A stretch of DNA of 64,000 nucleotides from Balanoglossus misakiensis (taxonomy: Eukaryota > Hemichordata): assembly GCA_040954595.2 (NCBI GenBank), contig CM082598.2, positions 5,766,001 through 5,830,000 of the forward strand, in the 5' to 3' direction. The notes below the pieces were generated by a model. The model was not told the DNA's origin. It saw only the letters and a program-made list of their open reading frames with translations, and made no database searches. A program made the position numbers and the translations under genes. Position 1 is the stretch's first letter; each line of letters starts with the position of its first letter. Of the stretch, positions 36,095-47,243 are shown one piece after another.

Positions 36095-36184
36095 TATGTA
36101 TGTATGTATGTCTGTAGTATGTATGTATTTATTTATGTATGTATTTATGTATTTATGTATGTATGTATATGTATGTATGTATTG

Positions 36185-36220
<36 letters not shown>

Positions 36221-36243
36221 TGTATGTATGTATGTATGTATGC
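36095..36243 (+). repeat. TATG microsatellite
   Basis: TATG/TATT repeats becoming a pure TATG run at about 36195-36240, directly after the ATTC run and directly before the 91-bp satellite. Confidence 0.95.
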
Positions 36244-36263
36244 GTGTTTGAATATTTTCAACA

Positions 36264-39200
36264 TTTTTGGATGTCTCAGAGTACTCTCTCATCACATTTT
36301 GGCCTCTGTGTTGCAGTGGTTGGGTGTCTGTGACTACTCTCTCGTCACATTTTGGCCTCTGTGTTTGCCGTGGTCGTGTTTTCGAATTCTTATTCGAATT
36401 GTCAGTATTTTTGGGTGTCTGTGACTACTCTCTCGTCACATTCTGGCCTCTGTGTTTGCCCTGGTTGTGTTTTCGAATTCTTATTCGAATTGTCAACATT
36501 GTTGGGTGTCTGTGACTACTCTCTCGTCACATTCTGGCCTCTGTGTTTGCCGTGGTTGTGTTTTCGAATTCTTATTCGAATTGTCAACATTGTTGGGTGT
36601 CTGTGACTACTCTCTCGTCACATTCTGGCCTCTGTGTTTGCCGTGGTTGTGTTTTCGAATTCTTATTCGAATTGTCAACATTGTTGGGTGTCTGTGACTA
36701 CTCTCTCGTCACATTCTGGCCTCTGTGTTTGCCGTGGTTGTGTTTTCGAATTCATATTCGAATTGTCGACATTTTTGGGTGTCTGTGACTACTCTCTCGT
36801 CACATTCTGGCCTCTGTGTTTGCCCTGGTTGTGTTTTCGAATTCTTATTCGAATTGTCAGCATTTTTGGGTGTCTGTGACTACTCTCTCGTCACAATCTG
36901 GCCTCTGTGTTTGCCGTGGTTGTGTTTTCGAATTCTTATTCGAATTGTCAACATTGTTGGGTGTCTGTGACTACTCTCTCGTCACATTCTGGCCTCTGTG
37001 TTTGCCCTGGTTGTGTTTTCGAATTCATATTCGAATTGTCGACATTTTTGGGTGTCTGTGACTACTCTCTCGTCACATTCTGGCCTCTGTGTTTGCCCTG
37101 GTTGTGTTGTCGAATTCTTATTCGAATTGTCGACATTTTTGGGTGTCTGTGACTACTCTCTCGTCACATTCTGGCCTCTGTGTTTGCCGTGGTTGTGTTT
37201 TCGAATTCATATTCGAATTGTTGACATTTTTGGGTGTCTGTGACTACTCTCTCGTCACATTCTGGCCTCTGTGTTTGCCGTGGTTGTGTTTTCGAATTCA
37301 TATTCGAATTGTCGACATTTTTGGGTGTCTGTGACTACTCTCTCGTCACATTCTGGCCTCTGTGTTTGCCGTGGTTGTGTTTTCGAATTCATATTCGAAT
37401 TGTCGACATTTTTGGGTGTCTGTGACTACTCTCTCGTCACATTCTGGCCTCTGTGTTTGCCCTGGTTGTGTTGTCGAATTCTTATTCGAATTGTCGACAT
37501 TTTTGGGTGTCTGTGACTACTCTCTCGTCACATTCTGGCCTCTGTGTTTGCCGTGGTTGTGTTTTCGAATTCATATTCGAATTGTCGACATTTTTGGGTG
37601 TCTGTGACTACTCTCTCGTCACATTCTGGCCTCTGTGTTTGCCCTGGTTGTGTTTTCGAATTCTTATTCGAATTGTCAACATTGTTGGGTGTCTGTGACT
37701 ACTCTCTCGTCACATTCTGGCCTCTGTGTTTGCCGTGGTTGTGTTTTCGAATTCTTATTCGAATTGTCAACATTGTTGGGTGTCTGTGACTACTCTCTCG
37801 TCACATTCTGGCCTCTGTGTTTGCCGTGGTTGTGTTTTCGAATTCTTATTCGAATTGTCAACATTGTTGGGTGTCTGTGACTACTCTCTCGTCACATTCT
37901 GGCCTCTGTGTTTGCCGTGGTTGTGTTTTCGAATTCATATTCGAATTGTCGACATTTTTGGGTGTCTGTGACTACTCTCTCGTCACATTCTGGCCTCTGT
38001 GTTTGCCCTGGTTGTGTTTTCGAATTCTTATTCGAATTGTCAGCATTTTTGGGTGTCTGTGACTACTCTCTCGTCACAATCTGGCCTCTGTGTTTGCCGT
38101 GGTTGTGTTTTCGAATTCTTATTCGAATTGTCGACATTGTTGGGTGTCTGTGACTACTCTCTCGTCACATTCTGGCCTCTGTGTTTGCCGTGGTTGTGTT
38201 TTCGAATTCATATTCGAATTGTCGACATTTTTGGGTGTCTGTGACTACTCTCTCGTCACATTCTGGCCTCTGTGTTTGCCCTGGTTGTGTTGTCGAATTC
38301 TTATTCGAATTGTCGACATTTTTGGGTGTCTGTGACTACTCTCTCGTCACATTCTGGCCTCTGTGTTTGCCGTGGTTGTGTTTTCGAATTCATATTCGAA
38401 TTGTCGACATTTTTGGGTGTCTGTGACTACTCTCTCGTCACATTCTGGCCTCTGTGTTTGCCGTGGTTGTGTTTTCGAATTCATATTCGAATTGTCGACA
38501 TTTTTGGGTGTCTGTGACTACTCTCTCGTCACATTCTGGCCTCTGTGTTTGCCCTGGTTGTGTTTTCGAATTCCTATTAGAATTGTCGACATTTTTGGGT
38601 GTCTGTGACTACTCTCTCGTCACATTCTGGCCTCTGTGTTTGCCCTGGTTGTGTTTTCGAATTCCTATTAGAATTGTCGACATTTTTGGGTGTCTATGAC
38701 TACTCTCTCGTCACATTCTGGCCTCTGTGTTTGCCGTGGTCGTGTTTTCGAATTCATATTCGAATTGTCAACATTTGTGGGTGTCTGTGACTACTCTCTC
38801 GTCACATTCTGGCCTCTGTGTTTGCCGTGGTTGTGTTTTCGAATTCCTATTAGAATTGTCGACATTTTTGGGTGTCTGTGACTACTCTCTCGTCACATTC
38901 TGGCCTCTGTGTTTGCCGGTTGTGTTTTCGAATTCCTATTAGAATTGTCGACATTTTTGGGTGTCTGTGACTACTCTCTCGTCACATTCTGGCCTCTGTG
39001 TTTGCCCTGGTTGTGTTTTCGAATTCCTATTAGAATTGTCGACATTTTTGGGTGTCTGTGACTACTCTCTCGTCACATTCTGGCCTCTGTGTTTGCCCTG
39101 GTTGTGTTTTCGAATTTCTATTAGAATTGTCGACATTTTTGGGTGTCTGTGACTACTCTCTCGTCACATTCTGGCCTCTGTGTTTGCCGTGGTTGTGTTT

Positions 39201-39375
39201 TCGAATTCTTATTCGAATTGTCAGTATTTTTGGGTGTCTGTGACTACTCTCTCGTCACATTCTGGCCTCTGTGTTTGCCGTGGTTGTGTTTTCGAATTCA
39301 TATTCGAATTGTCGACATTTTTGGGTGTCTGTGACTACTCTCTCGTCACATTTTGCCTCTGTGTTTGCCGTGGTT
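36264..39375 (+). repeat. 91-bp satellite-like array, ~34 units, with hairpin core
   Basis: The unit is GGGTGTCTGTGACTACTCTC, then TCGTCACATTCTGGCCTCTG, TGTTTGCC(G/C)TGG and a core TTCGAATTCTTATTCGAATT. The core forms a short hairpin with TTCGAAT/ATTCGAA arms. Variant types differ at CTT/CAT/CCT in the loop and at AACATTG/GACATTT after it. Later units (38560-39130) have a Cys-to-Ala-like base change, TATTAGAATT, weakening the stem. Because 91 is not a multiple of three, the overlapping ~81-residue frames are artefacts. Confidence 0.93.
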
Positions 39376-39436
39376 GTATTCTTTCCGCTCCTGGGATGTT
39401 TTTGGTCATCTGATGAAGCTGGTTCTCTACAAGAAT

Positions 39437-39561
39437 CCCAAGATTGCAGTCCGTCTTCAAGCAATTTATCTTTTTGCGCGCTCTCTACACTTGCAGAAGA
39501 AGAAGTCCCCCAAGATTGCAGTCCATCTTCAAGCAATTTATGTTTTTGCGCGCGCGCGCGT
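39437..39561 (+). repeat. Imperfect direct repeat after the satellite
   Basis: CCAAGATTGCAGTC(C)(G/A)TCTTCAAGCAATTTAT followed by TTTTTGCGCG occurs at 39437-39482 and 39508-39561. The second copy runs into a CGCGCG dinucleotide run. An AATAAA follows at about 39596. Confidence 0.7.
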
Positions 39562-40234
39562 CTGTCGCTCTCTCCGTTGTACTTTCCCATATTATAAATA
39601 AAAAATTTGGTATGTATGTATGTGTGTGCATTTTAAAATTTTTCGGATTATATTATCTGTCTGCATGTGTTCTTTTTCCTTATTTTCTAGGGTATGTCTT
39701 TAATGAATTTTTTCCAATGGCTATAACAGATGAGAAGGTTTCAATTGCAATATGTTTTGATAATACTATAGTTTAGCATGACAAACTTGATTTCATGATG
39801 AGCAAAAAATTACACTAAATACTTCAAGTCCAGTAAAACTTGCAATAGATCCTTCAAGTCCAGTGTAGTTTCCTGGGATCAGTTCATTAGTTGGGTTTTT
39901 TTTGTGTGTGTAGTGTTCAACAGTTTTATTGCATTTCTATTTTATTGGTCATGTCTTGCCCACTGAGTCTGTCGATAATAGATTTTCCCCACATTGCTAG
40001 CGAGTCCCACACAACGACGGCCCCAATCAACAGACACAGTGCGCAAGTGGGTTCACTTTAATATTACCTTAGTTTATGATTTTGCTTTTACTTAATACAT
40101 AATTTACATAAATACTTTACATAATAAAGTATTTTTATATCACACTTTTAATGTGTTTGCATTGTTGCATGCATATGCATTGTGTGAGTGCTAGGTTTAT
40201 AGTGCTTTGATTTTTGATGAATATTTTTCTTTTT

Positions 40235-41470
40235 AAATACATAAATAATGTGTTTGCAGTAGCCATATAGGCATAATTGTTTTTTTTTGGCAGGGGGGAT
40301 TATAGGGGTGAATTTGCTCTTAAATTGAATAGCATTGAGCCTATGCATCATGGCTTACAGGCAACACATTATTTAAACTTTTTGGACAATAAAAAAACTT
40401 CACATTGTGGAGTTTACTTTAATAATAAAGTTTTCTTTATTTTATACACTTTCAGTTTTGAGTTATTTAAACGTTCATCTTTAGCCTTTTCTTCAATGTT
40501 TGAGGGTCTTTAATGAATGTTTTTCCAATGGCTGTATCAGACGAGGTAATTTGCTGTGGCTTGACATTGCCAAGTATTTATGCATCGTCTGAGTGTTTAC
40601 AGTCCTTTGATTTTATTGATGACAATTTCCTTTATAAAAACATAAATAATGTGTTTGCAGAAGCCATGTATTCATAATTGTTTTGTTTTGTTTGTATTTG
40701 GGGGGGGGGGAAGTAAATACGCTAAAAAATTGAATGGCATGGAGATCATGCATCATGGCTTACAAGCAACACATTATTTACACTTTTTGAACAATACACA
40801 TTCAGTTTTCAGTTATTTTACATTTGAACATTCCTCTTTTTCCTCGATTTGTGAGGATCTTTAACATTTTCAAGTCTTTATCAGATAAGATTTTAATTTG
40901 CTAAATAATGTGTTTGCAGAAGCCATAAATTCATAATTGTTTTGTTTTTGTTTGTATTTCGGGGGGAGGGTAGTAAATCAGAAAATTCGCTCATAAATTG
41001 AATGGCATGGAGATCATGCATCATGGCTTACAGGCAACACATTATTTACAATGATATACTTCTTTTCAAGAAGTTTTCTCTATTTTATACACATTTAGTT
41101 TTCAGTTTATTTTACATTTGAACATTCCTCTTTTTCCTCAATTTAAGAGGGTCTTTCACATTTTCAAGTGTCTTTATCAGATAAGATTTTAATTTGCTAA
41201 ATAATGTGTTTGCAGAAGCCATATATTCATAATTGTTTTGTTTTGTTTGTATTTCGGGGGGAGGGTAGTAAATCGGTAAATTTGCTCATAAATTGAATGG
41301 CATGGAGATCATGCATCATGGCTTACAGGCAACACATTATTTACACTTTTTTGACAGTAAAATACTTTCAATTTGCTTTTGAAGATTTCAACATTCATCT
41401 ACATTTTCCCCCCAATTTGGGGGGATCTTCAATGAAGTTTTTCGCAGTGGCTGCAACTGATGAGGTTTCC
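40235..41470 (+). repeat. Four-copy tandem array, ~260-400 bp units
   Basis: Units share AATAATGTGTTTGCAG, AAGCCAT, TTCATAATTGTTTTG, a G-run, AAATTGAATGGCATGGAGAT, CATCATGGCTTACAGGCAAC and ACATTATTTA. They start near 40246, 40643, 40899 and 41198. The GTGTTTGCAG ends look like acceptors, as in the other arrays. No sustained open frame. Confidence 0.8.
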
Positions 41471-43903
41471 TGCATATATCTCTTCAAGTCCAGCTCAGTT
41501 TCATTTTATCACAGGGGCTATCCCAAGCAGAAAGGGGTCTTTATAAGGGTGGGGGATATTTATGACCATAAGACCCGTTTCTGTTTGGGATCGCCCCCAA
41601 TACATTAGTCACTTTAGACTCAACTGCTGTGTGCAGTGTTCAATAGTATGACTTTATCCTTTTTGTATTTTAATATGAAATTTAAGATTTAGCATTTGCT
41701 TGACAATATTTGAGATTTATACTTATAGACATTAAGGTCCACTTTGTGTTACATTTGACGACTTTTTCAGTAATTTTGGTTTATGTATGCAACACGATTT
41801 CTGGTGTGCATAATCAGCATTGTTATTGTTAACAATTGTATTCAAGTCAATTGAATGCATTTGTCAATAATAACAATTCTGTACCAAAAATTACAGTTAG
41901 TTGCCCTTTAATATTAAATGCTACATGTAGAACAGTGTAGCACCAAACCTATTTATTGAGAACACTTTATTCATTCAGAGATGAAATATTAATTTTTGTC
42001 AGTTTTACTTTAGACTTACAATACCAAATTTTGCTTGGTATTGTAAAACTTCCAATATTTTCTTTCTGTGAACCTGCTATTTTTTTATAACAGATTAGCA
42101 TCTTCATTTGAAAGTAGGGTTTTCAAAGAGGCATGAATTTAGAAATAGAATTTTTTGTAAAGTTGGTGAATTACCTACGCTTTCCCAGAGTCTTTTTCCC
42201 TTATCCTGAAAAAAGGGTTTTATCTCTGGGTTTTGGTGCGGGGTAAATTTTCAGTTTAAATATTTATTCTAGTTCAGAATAAAGTACATGAGTTTGTTCC
42301 TCATGTAAAATTGACATGTATTGTGTGTGTGTATGCATTTGGATGTGGTAGCCTGCAGGCCAGGTGGCATGGCCATGGAGACTACACGTGGAGTGGGTTG
42401 GGTCTTTGTATGTATGTGTTGAGAGCTGTGTGCGTCAGTCAACAGTACATGTGTATAAAAGGTATACGGTCACCTATGGAAATTTAGCTACAGTTACCAC
42501 GGTAACTTGAGATCTAGCCAATCACGGATTTTCAGTGGGTGGCACACGCAAAAAAAAAGAGCACCACCGTATGTTCTTTAGAACTCGCTAATACACCATT
42601 TCAGCCATATATGGGTGTATGTAAATTGAAGGTGACCGTATACCTTGAAAATGGTAGCTTCTATCACAGTGATAGTTGATGTGTAGATGTGATTGGTGGT
42701 AGAATGTGAACTTGTTGACATGAAATTGTGAATCAACATGGAGACCTAAAACATGGGGGAAATATCAAAGCCTCTATAGCTGCCACTTTTTGCATTATTT
42801 CCACAATTTTATTTTACTGATATGTATATGTGAACACCTTATTGATGCCCGATTATGGCTGTATGTGGCGATTTGAAAACACTGTATTAAAACTGTTTAA
42901 TCAGCCTCCATACAAAGAGTGCACAGCTATTGTGGTATGCGTTGCCAAGAGACGACAAACTGATGCAAATGCAAGTACTATGGCTTAATGGTGAGGATTT
43001 TAGAGGTTGGGAAATATATTTGAAGTATTTTACTGTGGAAAACTATGTGAAATTTGTTAGCTGTAGGGGCTTCAACTCAATAGTGGCAGCATCTGTTTTG
43101 GATAGATCAACATCCTGAAGCAACAAGTCCATATTCTTCTCACATCTGTCATCACTGGTCCAAACTGTACAGTGCTGTAATATACCATGAAATTTGGAGT
43201 TAAATATTTCAGATGAGACAGTAGAGGATCTCTCTATATGAATAAACTCAGGTGTAGAGATAGGCGGCGTTTTACCTTTGCTAATATGGGGGTCTCACAG
43301 GCACCATCAAGTGTCTAGGATTAGAAACCGCCTTTAAAGATTGTGGATGGTGTAAGTGGTCCTGAAATGTCTCAGATTTGTGACGGCTTTGCCGGCCAGA
43401 CCTGAGCCGGTGTAAGGATTAACACCTCTCCACAACCCATTGTCTATGGGGCCGAGCCTCAGCGCCTATACATAAACTTTGTGTGTGTGGACACAAGGCG
43501 ACTCAAAGGATTAATTCTCTGTGTTTACCATAGGCAAATAGTGTCTCAAATTTTACAAGTGTCTGAACCTGGTATAAGTCTCTACTGCTGCTGTAGCCAT
43601 GTACAAGACACACAGTAAAACTTTAAAATCGTTCTTGTTAAAATTTTGATAATTTACAAGCATCATTGGAGAGAAAAATCATAGTCTACCCGAAGTCATA
43701 CAGGTTGGCATCTTTGCCATCCATGTTCTGCTGACCGCCATTGATAACTTGCTCATTTCAATACCACCATTTGCAATGACTCTGGGGCTTTTCCAATGTT
43801 TAGTCAGCACGCTATAACTGTACCATCCTTTCTGTTGTTACTTCAAAAACTCCAGGGGGGGGGGGGAAGAGGTAATGATGTTCTATGAATTCCTCCTGGT
43901 AAT
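41471..43903. other. No gene seen apart from one small inverted-repeat element
   Basis: Unique AT-rich sequence. Short frames here have no recognisable protein character. Confidence 0.4.
42459..42646. mobile_element. 188-bp MITE-like element with 17-bp perfect TIRs
   Basis: AAGGTATACGGTCACCT at 42459-42475 is the exact reverse complement of 42630-42646. The interior is non-coding and includes an A run and a GTTACCACGGTAAC palindrome. Confidence 0.7.
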
Positions 43904-44293
43904 TAAGGGAGCCTTCATTCAGTATTTACAGGGGTTGGGCCAGGTGGATTCAGCGTACACCTGGACTGTAAAATGTGACCCTCCCCCTTATCCTCCCTTC
44001 TAAAATGGGACCCTCACCTTTGTCCGACATTCTAAACCTGACCCCCCTACACACATAGGCCTATGCAATATTAAATATTAATAAATTGAAAATGTATAAA
44101 TAAAGAAATTGCATATATTAAATTTGCATAAATTTTTCCAATTCATTTTGTTCTTTATATCAATTTATTTCCTGCTTTGTATTCAGGACATATACAATCC
44201 AAGGTCTGACTGTAAAATCAGCTTGTTGAAAAAGTGACCCTCCCCCTGATTCCCCCGGCCCACCCACCCTCGTAAATACTGAAGGCTTCCTAA
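43904..44293. mobile_element. TIR element, ~390 bp (family 2)
   Basis: Left end TTAAGGGAGCCTTCATTCAG followed by TATTTAC; right end GTAAATACTGAAGGCTTCC then TAA. They are imperfect inverted repeats. The interior has runs of CCCTCCCCC and an AT-rich middle. A fragment of the same family lies in reverse orientation at 58624-58728. Confidence 0.65.
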
Positions 44294-44449
44294 GCTATTA
44301 GGCAATGATGCATTCCTTATAGAATCTGATGTCATTGAAAACAGCCCAATATTCAGGTAGCCATGCCAATCTGACAAGTTCAAAAGCCAAACAATCGATC
44401 TCTGGGAACCAATTTATTACGTCACCTGTGAAACTGATGACTGCTAATA

Positions 44450-45861
44450 AGGGACCGTTCAGTTTTGACGGCCGGGGTGGGCCGGCAAAATCCGGGGGGG
44501 GGGGGGTCACTTAAATTTTGAAATCCAAAAGGGGGGTCATCTTTTTTTGAAACCATTTAAGGGGGTCACATACTTTTGCCACCGAACTTTTGCTTTTGAG
44601 TCCACAAAATTGCAGTTTCGCGCCCTTTATTTTACAAATTTTTCTAATGTGGGAGGGGGACACTCCCTCCCACACCCACCCTCTCCATTCTTCGCCAGAT
44701 TTCATTTACTAGAATTGGCTGGTTTGTCTAGTGTACCGGGGCAGACTACTTGCCACCTCACCCTTGTCATGCTTGCTAATCGATACTGTTACATAATACA
44801 TGCGTATAGCGTGACCAGGTGTCACTACCAACGGGACTGGGAATACAGCGTGTATTGTTGTTCAACGTGTCCGACCAGTCTGAGTGTCAATCATTACAAT
44901 GTTATCATGTTAATCATGGTGTCAGAAGTGCTGAAATGGATAAGTTTCGACCACCGGAACTCCTCAAATTGGAAGGAAACTTGTCAGAAAACTGGCGAAG
45001 ATGAAAACAAAGGTTTCAGCTGTACATGGAAGCTTCTGAAGCAAACGAGACACCAGAAAAGAAACAGTGCAGCATTTTCCTCCACGTGGTGGGCGACGAG
45101 GCTCTTGATGTGTATAACACGTTCACCTTTGCAGTCCCAGCTGACAAAGACAATATACAGGTACTGTAGATAAATTTAAAGAATACTGTAGTCCTAGAAA
45201 GAACATGACACTCGAACGCCATAATTTGTTCACATGTTGATTTCTGATGAATCTATTGGCCACTACGTAACCGCGCTGAAAAACCGTAGCAAGTCATGCG
45301 CATTCGGTGAACTGACGGATCATGATAGTCTTATCAAGGACCGTATCGTATGTGATGTAAAAAATTCTCATGTTTGAGTGGAGTGGCAAGAGTAAATTGG
45401 TCGTCCCAAGTTGGTTAATTTGCTTTTGAGTTCATTAAAATGCAACTTGAGCACTTTTTTTTTTTTTTACAAAATTCTCTTATGTGGGAAGGGGACACGC
45501 CCTCCCATCGCACACCCACCCCCTCCACTTTTCTACCAATTATTGTATTGGTCATTTTCATTTATTCATAGAGTTCTTTATTGCAACTCTATACTATTAT
45601 ACACTTCAATTATAAATTTCTTTAAGAAATTTATAATTGAGGTGTGAGGAGCATCTTTACCTTTATTGCATACAGTGTACATAACATCAGGACGGCGAAT
45701 GTTTTCGGGGTGGGGGGGGGGGTCATCATATGTTTTGGCCTGTCAAAGGGGGGTCATCATATTTGTCCTGGGTGAAGGGGGGGGGGTCTGCCTGATTTTG
45801 AAAACCGATGACACAAACTTGCCGCCCCCCCCCCCCAGCCATAAAAACTGAACGGTCCCTT
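44450..45861. mobile_element. TIR DNA element with G/C-tract ends (copy 2), interrupted
   Basis: Same ends as 16618-17437: AGGGACCGTTCAGTTTTGAC then CGGCC, and CCATAAAAACTGAACGGTCC then CTTA. Compared with copy 1, about 0.6 kb of foreign sequence (about 44773-45373) splits the interior between the CATGCTT and TTTGAGTGGAGTGG blocks. A 33-bp perfect palindrome is at 45607-45639. Confidence 0.7.
44936..45358 (+). pseudogene. Degenerate LTR-retrotransposon gag fragment
   Basis: The frame from the ATG at 44936 reads MDKFRPPELLKLEGNLSENW, typical of the N-terminus of Ty3/gypsy-type Gag in marine invertebrates. A TGA follows shortly after, the frame shifts near 45172, and later pieces in other frames still resemble Gag. 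A primer-binding-site-like TGGTGTCAGAAGTG lies just upstream (44918-44931). No pol is present. A dead fragment nested in a DNA element. Confidence 0.7.
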
Positions 45862-46294
45862 ATATATACCTTCTAGGACTCAATGATTAAGATTTCAGTA
45901 GACCAAAGCTTCGATAATATCTAAACATTTATTTCTTTATTAAGGCAAGAAAATAACATGATCAGTAAAATGTGCTAAAACTGAGAAAAGTTCAGTCTCC
46001 TTTTTCCAACACCTGTATCAATTGACCTAAACAATGGAAAATGGAAAAACTAAAAATCTCATGGAGATTGCGTGTTAAGATGGCGAAACCACTGGCATAG
46101 GTATCAGCTTTGTACATGCGCATTATATGACACTAAAAATACATTAACATATTTTGTTGGCAAACAACAAACCAATCTTGGTACGTTTTCAATCATTTTG
46201 CATCAGTGACAATAATGGGCGATTACAACAAAAGATGATAGAATATACCGTCAAAAACAGGAAAAACTGTGTGAATTCTGGCAGAGTCTAGTCA

Positions 46295-46585
46295 TTAAGA
46301 GACAAAGTGTCTCTCTCGCTACCCTTTTTTCCATTAATTATTTTTGATACAAGACACTGTTTATGTTATTCTACTAGAGCGAAAACTCGCCAAAATGAAT
46401 AATTGGTGTTTACCATTATTCATTTTGGCGGGATTTTTACTCTCATATCATACAAACGGGATGGAAGTTGTGTGAGGTCGAACGTTGATTGACTATATAT
46501 CCACATTCAGAATAACATAAACAGTGTCTTGTATCAAACATAATTAATAGGAAAGGGCAGCGAGAGAGAGACTTTGTCCCTTTAA
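46295..46585. mobile_element. TTAA foldback element, copy A
   Basis: Starts TTAAGAGACAAAGTGTCTCT and ends GACTTTGTCCCTTTAA. Most of its length is an imperfect palindrome: GATACAAGACACTGTTTATG mirrors CATAAACAGTGTCTTGTATC, and AAAACTCGCCAAAATGAATA mirrors TTCATTTTGGCGGGATTTTT. Confidence 0.75.
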
Positions 46586-47243
46586 ATAATGTACGGTATC
46601 TTGGAGTCGAAATCAGCGTTTGTCTGGTATAATATGCCTGACCATGAAGGAATGGCCCCCATTTATCAACCCCCGAGGGACTGTGAGTTACATCAGATAG
46701 CATGCAATTGTAATTTTGCTTTAAAATAGACCAGGCATTATATTCTGGCTGCCTTAAATAGGTTTTTACTTTGTGCTAGGGAGTCAAATCAAATAAAAAT
46801 AATTGCATTCTGGGTAAAAAGTCGACAACTCACTAGTAAGAGATAGAAGAAATTTGTTTTCTGTAGTTCATGACTTCATAATGTCAAACAACTTTTTTCA
46901 CATATTTTTTTTCTGTTACAAAGTATCAGAAAGACCGAATATCGCTTTAGCTTATGAATTTCCATTTCTTAAACATGGCAACAATCGGCCATCTTGAAAC
47001 TGTATCGACCATGTGAGATTTACACAATTCACCAAAACCTTACGTAAGGTAGGGAGACTGATATGAACTCATACTAGTCACGCAATAGGGTAATAGTTGA
47101 TGTGACAATTCCTACTTTCCTATCACGTGACGGATTCTAGCAAATCCCAGCACAGCATAAGGATGAGGTATGTAGAATATAAGCCTTAAATAAATAATAG
47201 GAATCATCTATAGTCTCTGTTAATCCCATTCGTCAGTAGTCTG
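46586..47243. other. Intergenic, downstream of the receptor gene
   Basis: No supported gene. An AATTGCATTCTGGGTAAAAAGTCGACAACTCA block here (46800) recurs near 19565, a low-copy repeat of unknown nature. Confidence 0.45.

Noticed and set aside
35866-36251. Frames reading SFIHSFIH and YVCMYVCM
   Set aside because: ATTC and TATG microsatellites.
36264-39375. Possible CRISPR-like array
   Set aside because: Units are contiguous with no unique spacers, and the genome is clearly eukaryotic.
36267-39413. Overlapping ~81-codon plus frames that look like a protein family
   Set aside because: The unit is 91 bp, so the frame shifts every unit; the apparent similarity comes only from the repeat.
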